Below are positions 44,337-54,774 of a stretch of DNA of 64,000 bases, one piece after another. The DNA is taken from assembly GCA_009761415.1 (NCBI GenBank), contig QUOL01000001.1, positions 434,001 through 498,000 of the forward strand. The letters run 5' to 3'. The notes below the pieces were generated by a model. That model searched no databases. It saw only the letters and a list, made by a program, of their open reading frames with translations, and was not told the origin of the DNA. A program made the translations under genes and the position numbers. The DNA comes from Sarcomyxa edulis (Eukaryota; Basidiomycota; Agaricomycetes; Agaricales; Mycenaceae). The number at the start of each line of letters is the position of its first letter. Position 1 is the first letter of the stretch.

Positions 44337-46883
44337 TCAAACTAGTTTCATGTTTTTTAGGTTTCCTTTGATGATGATGTCTCGGACTGGAAGAAAAAGG
44401 GATCAATACACTAGAATGAGACATCTTGGCGTGAACGTACCACTGGATATAATAGTCGACGTTCGTCGAGTGTCCGTTACAGCCGTTAAATGAACTGGAG
44501 TGTAGATGTCAGTGATCAGGAATTAACGCGTAGGGGACTTGCTCGCACTGTATAGCTCTCGCTCTTTGTTGGGTGTAAACGATTGGTGCAAAGCACCGAA
44601 CTTATTGCGGAAATCTGGAGCAGGAGTCAACAAGTGTACGCGTAGCGACATGTAAACGACACACATTTTGAAACAGAGTCGTAATCGTTCGGTCGGTCGC
44701 CATACGAAATCATATGCTGGTTCAATCTTACGCCAGCGTCAAGTTTGGACTGCATTGAAAAAGTGAGCACGAGCCTGATCTCAGAAGAAAACCCAGAAGA
44801 TACCTGTAGAAGATCGCACTTGTTTAGAAAGAGGACGATATTGACGTTGGCAAGTAATTTGTTGGAGACCAGAGTCTTCCAGAGTAACAAGCAGTCCTCC
44901 AGCCTGTTTACTCTTGGATCCTGAAATCACGACACGTCAGACTGAAATCCGAAATACTTATGGGGTCGTTTTTGTATACCTCTGTCAGGACTTGGTCGAA
45001 CGCAGATATGGGCGCCAGGTATATAATGGCATTGACTACAGATCAATCAGAACACTGACCCAAAGGTAACTCGTGTATAAATCAACGTACCGTCCTCGAA
45101 GTAAGGCGCCCAAGCTTGCCTTTGATTTCTGGCGCCCCCAACCTTTCACTGACATTAGACATACACGACGAAGAAAAAGGGTGTCTTACATCATAAATCT
45201 TCCATTCTACACCGCGATTGCTACCTGACGATATCGAAAAGGTATGTTCAACCACACCCATGGTCTTCAGTCGTGCTTTCAACACGTCCTCTGAAGTATG
45301 GTAAGCAATGACAAGCGAGAAACAAACGAGGAGGAAACAAACGGTCTGTTGGGATATATTTTTTAGCAGTGATTCGGGGAATCTCGTCCAGATAGCTTTT
45401 TCGTGGAACGAAAAAATGTAACGGTCAAATCTCAGGGAATTCAGGACAATTGAGACACACTCACAATCCACTGCTCTCTTCTAACCGTATTCGTTTCTCT
45501 CGTAATCGCTGCCTCACCCTTTGATCTCTCCATAGTTCCAACATGGTAGGAGCGCATGAATGAAGCGCGTGAACAGGGTCATCTGGGTCCTCCCACCAGC
45601 CTTCAATCTCCCCAGAATGAGCACTTTTCGGACTCTTCGATTTACCACCCAGGGCAAAAGCCTTTTTCCAATTTGTCGTAGTGTGCACCGTGATCTCCTT
45701 CGGCCTCGATTTTGTGGGCGATAAGGGTGAGCCGCCGGTGTTGCTGACGATTTGATAGCTCGTTGAAGCGGTCACTGGAGATACAGGAGACGAGTGAGGC
45801 AGTCTAGATTGTGGAATGTAAATTGTGGGCGCTGGCCGACCATTTGACCAACCATCGGTGTTTATATTTCCGTTAGGATATCCTTCCCAGCCTCCTGGCA
45901 AGTGAGTGGCTTCGTCTTCATCCGGCGACGATAACAGACGAATTAACCGCTCTTCAAGCTCGGCCAAAGGCTCCAGACGTCGACGGTATGAGTCGTAATT
46001 TGGGATTTTAGTGCCGGATATCGCAGACGGGGGGCGCCCGCTGGATGAGATAATTATGGATGCCAATTCGAGTGAGTCGACATCATCGTGATCATCTACA
46101 TGGTCCGTTTCGGGCGAAACTGCGTCGAGTATTCTAGATAAAGAGTCAGCACCGTCTGATTTGAGTCAAAACCGTGAGCTTACCGCCGTACGGATCTAAC
46201 CAGATTAAGGTAGATTACGGCTCTCCAGGCAATCCGTTCTGCGTGAAATGCAGCGGGAGTGTGCATAAGCTGAAACTCTATAGGGTTTTGTTAGTAAGGC
46301 GCTTTAATACCTCGGAGGAGTTAACTGAGCGGCTGCAGATCGGCAAGAAAATCCCGAATATTCCGAATACAATCGTACGAGCGGCATGTGGGAGAGAGGA
46401 TGCAAGAGACGCATCCCACTGCATATACGGAGCTGGCGACGACCGCAGAAGAGAGAAACACGCGTCAGTTGAAAACGTGAATGGAAGAGAAGTGAAAGCT
46501 ACGCGACTCACAGGGATACCAAATGGAGAATCGATCGATGCCCACGACTGCTTGTCCTCGAACCATATACACCGATACCCCACAATGCCCGACAGACGTG
46601 TAGAAGAGCAAAGAAACGAAGACTCACGTTTGAGTGTCGTACTCTTCCCACTCTCGCTTTGACCCAGCAGCAGGACCTTGACTTCCGGCTTTGCTTTCTT
46701 CTTGTCATTGCGCTCCTGCCTAATCATGTCGTCAATACCTTCACTGACTTTTCGAGCCTCCTGTTCCGCGTTCAAACGTTTCTCTTTTTCAACGGGGGTC
46801 TCGTTGGGCGGAGGCAAAAGCGCGGCGGCGAGAGGGTCGGAAAGGGATCTACGGCGGTTCTGCTCGTGCTTTGGCTTTGCCAT
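44337..46883 (-). CDS. Large G-protein alpha-like subunit with helical-domain insert
   Basis: Twelve exons close to 550 aa: 46883-46628, 46277-46184, 46133-45465, 45395-45343, 45290-45190, 45142-45091, 45035-44980, 44920-44804, 44749-44665, 44614-44549, 44494-44441 and 44386-44337. G boxes are the P-loop GQSESGKSTT (74-83), switch I LKARLKTMG, switch II DVGGARNQR (391-399), FLNKCD (458-463) and TAVTD (520-524). The helical domain carries about 220 extra residues (118-339), Pro/Ser-rich in the middle. The switch II Gln needed for GTP hydrolysis in ordinary G-alpha is Ala395. The N-terminus lacks the MG start for myristoylation; the tail is NLKNMKLV. It probably belongs to an expanded agaricomycete G-alpha-like group, and its nucleotide cycle may differ. 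The first intron is 350 nt, far longer than the others. Confidence 0.87.
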
Positions 46884-48502
46884 ATCATACACTTGGGGAA
46901 TGTGGAGGTTTAAGGTGAAGATGAGAGAAACGTAAAAGAACGGAGTGCGACCCAAAAACGAGCCGACTTTTCAAGAGAAGAATAAAATACAACAGACAGC
47001 AGCAGTCAGGGAGAAGAAACCGAAGAACTTTCCAAATTCCATGCTCTAGCAAAAATCCTCACGTGTGAATGGCAAGCTCATTTTAGCGCCGAGTCTACAA
47101 ATTCGCAACTATGACTCTTTGCTTTTTTATTTGTGGCCCTTTTTTGGAGACGTTGTCTAGACAACCAAGTCCGGCGAAAAGAATCTATCGGAGGAGGTCG
47201 ATATGTATCCCGTGAGGGCACCATGGCCTCCTGCTCCCTCTAGTCTGTATACTCACCCAATAAATTCTTCGACTTTTCGCGGTCTTAGTCTGCCTTATCG
47301 CCTTTCTAATTCGGGTTCGCTAGTCCAATCTACTTTTCTCTATGGATGTTCCGGAAGCCCGCTGAATTCTTTGGTACCGACGCGACGTGGAAAGAGGAAC
47401 GAGGAACGGACCTGGGCAATCGAGGTACTGGAAGCTTCCCAAGTCGAATGGTATACCCGGATAGGGATCCAATATGGCTAAGTATAACAAATTAAGATTA
47501 CCGTGGACCATGGCCTTCTTGGAATTCCGTGGTTGCTGGAGGAAGAGATCAGGTGGTGGAGTCGGACTGGAAGGTTGGTCTGGTGCTGCAATGTTACTAT
47601 TGCGCGGTATAAGTAGTGGTCATGTATGGGGACGAGACGCGTCTGCCAGGCAATCTTCTGTGAAAGAGGAGACGATATGAATACTGAACGCAAGCTAGCC
47701 CAGCGATGTTGTCGGCCTCCGAACTTATCGTGGCGCCACTGGGTACCACAGTCCACAGTTGGTACCGCAATACGATCGCTCTTTCAGGAGAAAGAGGGGT
47801 CATGGGGCGATAGCAGATACGCCTTACTGATATCTTTGCACATGGGCGCAACTACAGATACCGTGTATGATTGCATGAGCCCTCGCAAATTCCACTCGTC
47901 ATAGTATGGGATGCTAATGATAGAAAATTCAATTGTGAGTGTCAAATTATGAGAGCAGCCAAGGAACGAACGTACACTATGTATAATTTCAGCCTGACAG
48001 TAAGGCAGCATCAACATGGAAGCATTGCGATTGAACGCGAATACATCGGTTATAGTCATGTCGGACGTCCCTGACATTGGCTTGAAGTGTTTGTTAATCC
48101 CTTTGGTGTCAAACCAAACCTCGAGGCTTCGGAGCTTCGAAGGAGGGTTGTCCATTAGCTGCTATGCTCGTCAACGATATCTTGGATAGCGCCCAAGATC
48201 GAAAGGTGGTAAAATCTGCGTAGTTGCCGCAAAATCTCGGTCGAACAGAACTGCGTGATGCCAGTGCCCTTGATGATGAATCTTCGGGTGGTAACTTGGT
48301 AGTAACTAGCCCATTCAAAAGCTTTCTGGCATGCCGGCAAGTACAGTCGTGTCGCTAGACGACGGGGAATCCGTGAGACCATCGTAGGAGGCAGTGACAA
48401 GCAGGTCACCTTTCAAGTTCTTTTGGTCCACCATCGAGCCCACTGTCCATTACCGTACGGTCCTTTTTATTTCTTCTTTATTTTCCTTTTTCTTCTTCCT
48501 GT
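46884..48502. other. Gene-poor stretch
   Basis: It holds the G-alpha promoter and a 123-codon minus-strand frame described separately. Other frames of up to 92 codons around 47200-47900 overlap on both strands and have no motif. Confidence 0.4.
47784..48155 (-). CDS. Candidate orphan protein of 123 residues
   Basis: This uninterrupted minus-strand frame starts MDNPPSKLRSLEVWFDTKG and has globular-protein composition throughout: alternating hydrophobic strands (LTLTIEFSIISIPYYDEWNL) and few low-complexity runs. Just upstream on the same strand is another 60-80 residue frame (48109-48409) with similar character (IIKGTGITQFCSTEIL), in a different phase. I could not join the two through a convincing intron. 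No family is recognised. It could be the end of a larger, partly decayed gene. Confidence 0.3.
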   Translation of the reverse strand: MDNPPSKLRSLEVWFDTKGINKHFKPMSGTSDMTITDVFAFNRNASMLMLPYCQAEIIHSVRSFLGCSHNLTLTIEFSIISIPYYDEWNLRGLMQSYTVSVVAPMCKDISKAYLLSPHDPSFS

Positions 48503-51050
48503 ATGGCTCCTTTGTCATTTCTGGCGTCCTGGGGACGAAGGGCTGATGACTTTACGTCTGCTTCCGCGAGTGCGAGTGAGTGTTTTGTTTCTCCCACCTG
48601 CGATGATGGAATATTCGCCTAGAAAATCGGATGAAAGTTTCCTGGGAAGCGCACCCAAGGCTGTTGTATAAGAACTTCCTTGCTAACGGAGGATTTCCAT
48701 ATGATTATCTAGGCGCTCCGGCAGCCTTTTCAGACCCTGTTTCTTCAAGTTCAACTTCATCGGCAGGCAAGTCCTCGGAAAATGTCCCAATTTCTACTAG
48801 TTTAGCGTCGAGTAATATTGATGGTGAGCAACCAGGCTGTATATACTCACAAAACTCTACTGAATCTATATAGACGCGTCGACAGCGAGCTTGAGCTCAT
48901 CTCAAATATCCACGAGCCCTACCTTGACTGATGTATCTGTTGCGAGTCCCACAGCGACTCAAGATGCAACGAGCCCTACCTTGACTGACACTGTCGCAAG
49001 TCCAAGCACAGAGACTCAAGGTGTCACGAGCCCTACCTTGACCGATACACCTCCTCCTGTTGCGAGTCCTAGCACAGCGACTGGAGATGTCACGAGCCCT
49101 ACCTTGACCGATACACCCTCTCCTCCTCCTGTTACGAGCCCTACCTTGACTGATGCATCTGTCGCAAGTCCAAGCACGGCGACTCAACTCGCTTCGAGCC
49201 CAACCTTGACTACCAGTACACCTATTGTCAGTCCAAGCACGCCGGTCCCGATATCTTCTAGTAGCGTCAATAGCCCTGGGCCCGGATCCGGTGGAGGTGT
49301 ATTGCTAGACACTGGCGGATCCGCAGCAACGTCCACGTCAAGTTCTGTTCCTGTTGCATCCGCGCAGCCTTCGAGTTCCTCTTCGGAACTTTCAGTTGCG
49401 AGTAGTACCACCGATTCTGGTCCTACCGCTACTAGTGCTACTCCTAGTGGAGCCGAGTTGATAGACACTGGCTCTACAACTACTGCAGCCTTTAGCACTA
49501 TCGCAGTGGCCAGCCCTACTTCCGTCTCTAGCGATATCGCAGTCTCCAGTCCTGACGCAGTCTCCAGTACTCCTGCAGCCTCTAGCCCAACTGCAGTTTT
49601 AGATCCTCCCCCAGCTTCTTCGGTTTCCAGTGCTGCTGATGTTGCTCCGACTCCAATCGCCTTCTCGTCTGTTGCGAGTAGCGCCCTCGCATCTACCGGA
49701 AGCCCATCTGTAGCCGAAGTGACTGGAACTGCGGTTCAGACAGCATCGACTGACGCGGCACCTACTGCAGTGCCTGTTGCTGTTAACAATAACGGTTCTG
49801 GCGCAGCAAATCAGGCTTCGTCAGCTGCATCCATCGTTTCAATATCTGGTTCCGTCAGTGATCCATCTACAACAAACATTCCTGGTACGCCTTCTCAAGT
49901 CATTCCAGCTGTCGCGTGAGTTTTCGTCCTGTTTACGCATCATTGTACTGTTCAACTCATAAATATACCTAGCAGTATCACGTCTGCTCCCACAACTGAC
50001 CAAACTACAGGGACAGCATCGCAAAATACCAATGATGCAGCTTCAGCCTCTCAAGCAGTTCAGCAGCTAGTGTCCGCATTGAGTATTCCTGTGCCGAGCT
50101 CGACCCTTACGTCAGTGCACATACAACCCTTGTAATCATATACTGATATTCTGTTATTCAGAGGCGGCAATGTCAAAGTAGCTAACACGGGACTAGCACC
50201 CATCACCTTCCCGGTATCGACCGCCATAATCACTTCTCGGACAGTCATTACATCTGGCTCAAGCACTTTCACATCGACTATAGTCACTACCAGCACTGGG
50301 TTCACTACAGCTATACCTACCGGGACTCAAGTCGCAGGGAGTGCGGGATCATCGTCAGGGTGAGTGAATGTTTCAGATAGACCTCGCTCGGATCGTCCAT
50401 CTCACCAATTCAAAGGGCGAAAAATACCTCCAACCACGTTGGAATTATCGTTGGCGGCGTCGTCGGTGCGGTCGCTATCCTTTCCATCGTTGCATTCCTC
50501 CTCTTCTTCTTGCGTCGCAGACGCCAAGTCCAGGCTGATATGTCTTTCATGGTCATTACTCCAAACCAATTGAACTTCCCTCCTCCACCTCGAGCTACAG
50601 AGTCTTCTCGTGGGGTGCCTACGATAGCCACCTCATTTGACCCGCCTTCGATGATGTCACAAACTAGTACCCAGTCTACTATGGTGATCCCCAGAAAACC
50701 TGCCCCCTCTTTATTAGTCGATATTCCATCTCCATCTCAGGACAATCCTCATGCGTCACAATCATCAACTATATCCACTGCCCCTTCAGTCTCTGTTGAT
50801 CCCTTCTGGTCCCCGCCTACAGTGAACCTCAAACTCGCTATTCCAGCTGCATTGTTACCGGGTCGAAGAGGATTCGAAGATCCTTTTGCTGATCAAAACC
50901 CGTTTGACGATAGCAATGCTACACATCACCGCTTGTCGGCCGCATCAAGCCTCGACCCTAGTGAAGGTCCCAAAAGCGCAGCGGTGAGTCTGTCTTGAAC
51001 TGACTGTGTGTGACGGATTGACTGAACGAATACTTCAGTACGCTGTCTGA
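48503..51050 (+). CDS. Ser/Thr-rich single-pass membrane protein with cytoplasmic tail
   Basis: Exons 48503-48575, 48623-48823, 48874-49915, 49976-50110, 50162-50359 and 50416-50987, plus a last exon 51039-51050 (SAAYAV end). If that last intron is retained, the frame stops at 50998. The protein is about 740 aa. Residues about 95-540 are Ser/Thr/Pro/Ala-rich, starting with TSPTLTD repeats, and should be heavily O-glycosylated. One membrane helix (GIIVGGVVGAVAILSIVAFL, then LFFLRRRRQ) is followed by a 180-residue Pro/Ser-rich tail with SVDPFWSPPT and FEDPFADQNPFDD. That layout is like fungal wall-stress sensors and signalling mucins, but no WSC or Cys-rich domain is present. The modelled start shows no signal peptide, so the true first exon may lie upstream. 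Confidence 0.68.
48912..49220 (+). repeat. Coding repeat: TSPTLTD units in mucin-like protein
   Basis: ACGAGCCCTACCTTGACYGA or close variants occur about six times, spaced 27 to 66 bases apart, starting near 48912, 48969, 49026, 49092, 49134 and 49194. Between them VASPSTAT-like units recur. Near-identical codons suggest recent unequal exchange. Confidence 0.75.
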
Positions 51051-51285
51051 TCTCCGTACCATCGTTTGACGTCTTGCTATTCAGTATCAGTGCAATAGGA
51101 ACATGGACCTTGGGACTTTTTCAGCTTTTCGTTGGGACTCTAATTTATATATGGCTCGGCGAGACTGGACTTCTCGTCTTGTTATTACATTGCTATCGTA
51201 CATATACACAAGCCTATAGTATTAGATGTGGTAAGGATGACCAACCACTCCTTGTGGGTGAGGAGATGTGATCTGTTCGCAAGAG

Positions 51286-52360
51286 CTAAGGCGAGCAGAA
51301 TATTATGATTTCCTGTAATACACGATCCCAGAAAGCAGACATACGACCGTCCACCGTCCTAGCGGCCCATTCCTGGATTAGCATGTCCGTTCCCTGTCTG
51401 AAGAGTTCGGCATCTCGTATCCTGAAATTCTCGAATGTAACATCGGTACGGGGAACATACAGGTCGATGGCTGACATTGGGTCGCGGTAGATCCGTAGAA
51501 CGTTGGAAGGCGTGGTGAGGATGTGTTGCACAACCTGCCTGTTTGCGAAACTTATAGTCAGACAACAGTCTATCAAGGATTACAGATCAAGTTACTTACA
51601 ACCAGAACGAAGGACTGGAAAAGCCCCACTGCCTCAACGTAGAACTCGGAGCCTTCACCCAACGACACTCTTCAGCGATCAGCACGAATGAACCTCTATC
51701 TCCAACCCAACACCTCCGGAACTGCGCTTCCAGCTTTCCAAAAGTATACAACCTCCTGCTCAACCCAAGAATATGCCAATGCTCCGAAGACAATGAGACC
51801 CTTGTTTCGTGCTCGTCTGCTTTTATCTGCTCGTTCCCAGGATTCGAGTTTGGGCTTCTACAACTGAAGACGACTTTGGTTTTCAAGTCATCTAACCGTA
51901 TAGTCTCGCCTTGGAAGACGGTAGCGACGAGACTCCTCCGCAGGCGCTCGATCCATGTGGGCGTAGACTTTGAATTGAATATACGGACTCTGAAGTCGTT
52001 TAGTTCAACGGCAAGTAAGGGACCGGCGGAGACTCTGAAAAGCAGGGGGAAGACCCAGAAAGTGACGTCAAGCTTTTCCAAAGAGACTTCGCATTCGGAA
52101 TCTTTATAGTGATAATCATAGACAGTGAGGGTGGCCCATCGAGGCTTTACGTGAGATGGAAGGTGTAGAGCGAACTGAACGCGGGAGGATGATATTGAGA
52201 GGGAGGAATAATAAGAATATGATATTTCTGAGAGAGAAAATAGTCGAACGGAACCGATGTGAAGTTCGTGGCCAAAGAAGTGAGGTGGCAAGAGATAAAC
52301 CAGATGGTACAAGTATGAGATAAAAGTGAAGGGCCACAGGCAACGAGAGGATGAAGGCAT
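51286..52360 (-). CDS. Conserved-looking protein of unknown function, N-terminal membrane segment
   Basis: Two exons, 52360-51600 and 51538-51286, close to 337 aa. The first 25 residues (PFTFISYLYHLVYLLPPHFF) are hydrophobic and could be a signal anchor. The body alternates beta strands (VQFALHLPSHVKPRWATLTV, KLDVTFWVFPLLFRVSAGPL, ELNDFRVRIFNS) in a way reminiscent of the N-terminal part of bridge-like lipid-transfer proteins (Fmp27/Csf1 group), but the protein is far too short to be one. The C-terminal helical part contains YVPRTDVTFENFRIRDAELF and QEWAARTVDG. The resemblance is an impression, not a match; the function is unknown. Confidence 0.6.
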
Positions 52361-52482
52361 ATGTACGAATATGACTGCTGGAATCCTGCAAAACTTCTGA
52401 AATTTGGATGACGTCGTTAATGACGGCAGATATGGTTATTCATAAGTTGAGCCCACCAGAATATAATTGAGTGTCTTTCGAC

Positions 52483-53881
52483 CTATTCAGATTCTGTCTT
52501 GTCCAGGGAATCGTTGAGATGGGCATCTATGAATCCAGGTAACGAGGCATCCCACCTTTGTATAAATCGATGTTAGCGGTCAAACCACGAATACTGATGT
52601 GATAGAGCACATACCATGTCCAAACCTTTTCCCGATCCTTGGCGGAGAGCGCTCTGACCTTCAAATGCTCGAGTCTCCCCTGCTCCTTGGCAAACTCTAT
52701 AAGTGTCTTGACAAGATCGTCGTCGGCGACAAGATAGACGTATCGAAATATCGTCGGATTTAAGAGCTTGTATCTGGTCACAATCTTGCCTAATAGCGGG
52801 TATGGGTCATCGGCCGTGGCCTCGGGAAGAACTGTACTCATGGCTAATTGCCAGCTCATGTGTATTTCGGGATCCCAGCTGAAATCGACGGACGGTGCTG
52901 ATAAACGAGGGCGAGGTTCTACGCCCTTCATGTCCAAAGGCAGGACCCAGCTGTATTTATCATTGACCCAGCGCGTTTCGTTGAGATGGAACGCCGTCCT
53001 TGTGGTATGGATTTCGTGAGGCCATATTGAAGAGATGACACCCCAACCTCGTAAAGCATATTTACTGAGGGCAAGACCATCAGCTGCTTTGAGACCTGCG
53101 AGAGACACCGCGCAACGTTCGTCGAAAGTGGCCCTCGGATACAATGAATATGCCGTCGAAGCAGTGATAAAATTCATGACGCAAGCTGTCCAAAATGTAT
53201 GAGACAGATTGTCAAAAAGAAAAACAGAGTATACGCACTGGAATGGAACGATAAAATAGATTGCAGCGGAGTGTTTTCAGTAGTAATTATCTGAATCTTC
53301 GTCCCTGGCGACCTGACGAAAGTGTAGATTGCGAGAATGCCCCATATACGGTAGGTGCAGTGTTGGGCGTGAAATTTATCGACGTCATTTTGTACGTGAT
53401 CCTGGATTTCTCTATTGAGCTTCAACTTGCAAGCTATGTTGAAATCCTTCGGTTGCAACGAATTCGGCATGAATTGATATCCCTCTTCGTCGATGAGCCA
53501 TTGTCCTATTTGCCGGTCATTATCCCCGGGGTGAACATAAAGATCGAGGTCGGACTCGGGATAGAAGGCTCTGTCCAAGAATTGCAAAGCGTTCGACCCC
53601 GAGATAACCGTGGCGGTTCGTGCTTGGAGAGACCGAAAAGCAATTGGTTTGTCAAAAAAGCGAGACAGGTGGTTGTTTATGTTGTAGGCTAGCGAACAAA
53701 AGTCGGACGCTGCATGGTAAACCACAGTACTAGTCTTCCCAAACCGAATGATGGATTCGGGTGAAAGGTTTGAGAAGATATTGTTGTAGATGGGTGGCCG
53801 AGAAAAGACAGAATTGATATAACTTGTTTGAGGACTCGAAGAATCAGAAGACATCATGTCGACATCAACGTTATCGGACAT
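52483..53881 (-). CDS. Agaricomycete protein with F-box-like start and nucleotidyltransferase-like motif
   Basis: Exons in gene order are 53881-53239, 53185-52615 and 52555-52483; phases close to 428 aa. The first 100 residues include a helical F-box-like segment (PPIYNNIFSNLSPESIIRFG). Then comes VISGSNALQFLDRAFYPESD followed by LDLYV, which has the GS...D-x-D spacing of the nucleotidyltransferase fold. The family is expanded in mushrooms and uncharacterised, as far as I recall. The C-terminal half is rich in aromatic residues (HEIHTTRTAFHLNETRWVND, PTIFRYVYLV). Whether it transfers nucleotides is open; many such folds have lost catalysis. Confidence 0.65.
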
Positions 53882-54774
53882 GGTGGGATTGAACCTATCC
53901 GAATTGCAAAAAACAGGCTAGCTTTTGTGTAATCTGCGGTAGTCCAGAGTCGAAACGTGAAGCAATCGTCGTGGTAAGACTCTAGGAGCCTCCTAGACGT
54001 TGTGACTTTTCGAAAGGGGAACTAGACGCGTGAGAAACACCACGTGTTACAACTGTCACGAGTGCAAAACAAACCACGTGTCATACGCGCAGCTCGCACT
54101 CACCCTACGATTCGACTCCAAGAAATGGCCTGGAGTTCTACATACAAGGCGTGTACGGCACCGTCGTCTCATGTCATATTCAGGTGTACTTCTTGGACTT
54201 TTGAGGTCCACCGAAGGACGCCACTTGGCCATAGACCACCGATTTACCGCTGGCACTGACAGGACTACGACTGTCAACAGCTTGTGCCCTGCTGACTCCA
54301 CCGGCAACTCTCTTCAATTTCGTATGAGATGGGGAATTTGCTTGGGGAATTTGTATAACATTCTCCACAATTTGGCTTTGCACCATATGGGCTCGCTGTC
54401 TTCAAGGAGTTAACTCGTCCCATGTCCGCCGCGTACAGTGCCTATCACTGCGTTTGTCCGCCAGATCAGGTCAAATCTAGCTTCGTCCCCGCGTTTTGTA
54501 ACTCCGCGGGGTCTTTATTGTTTTCCCTCCGGCCTTAACTTCACCAGCGCTAAGTGACGGTGCGAACCAAGTCTTCGCCGACGCTCTAATAGCGCGTCTA
54601 TAGCTTGCGGACCGACGAACGGACCGTCTAGGCTCCCCATCACCATATGACAATGATCTTCCTATGAAAACATATAAAGCTGGTTTGTTTCCGGTGCCGG
54701 AAGTTTGAGACTTCCCCACACTTCTCTTCTTTTCTTCCCTCCAATCTTCTCTGTATCGGTCTCTCGGTACAGTC
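53882..54774. other. Intergenic region, divergent promoters
   Basis: It lies between the minus-strand 52.5-53.9 kb gene and the sugar transporter. Frames of 118-127 codons exist on both strands but are mutually antisense and have no motif. A pyrimidine-rich tract (CTTCTCTTCTTTTCTTCCCT) lies 25-55 bases before the transporter ATG, typical of fungal promoters. Confidence 0.45.
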
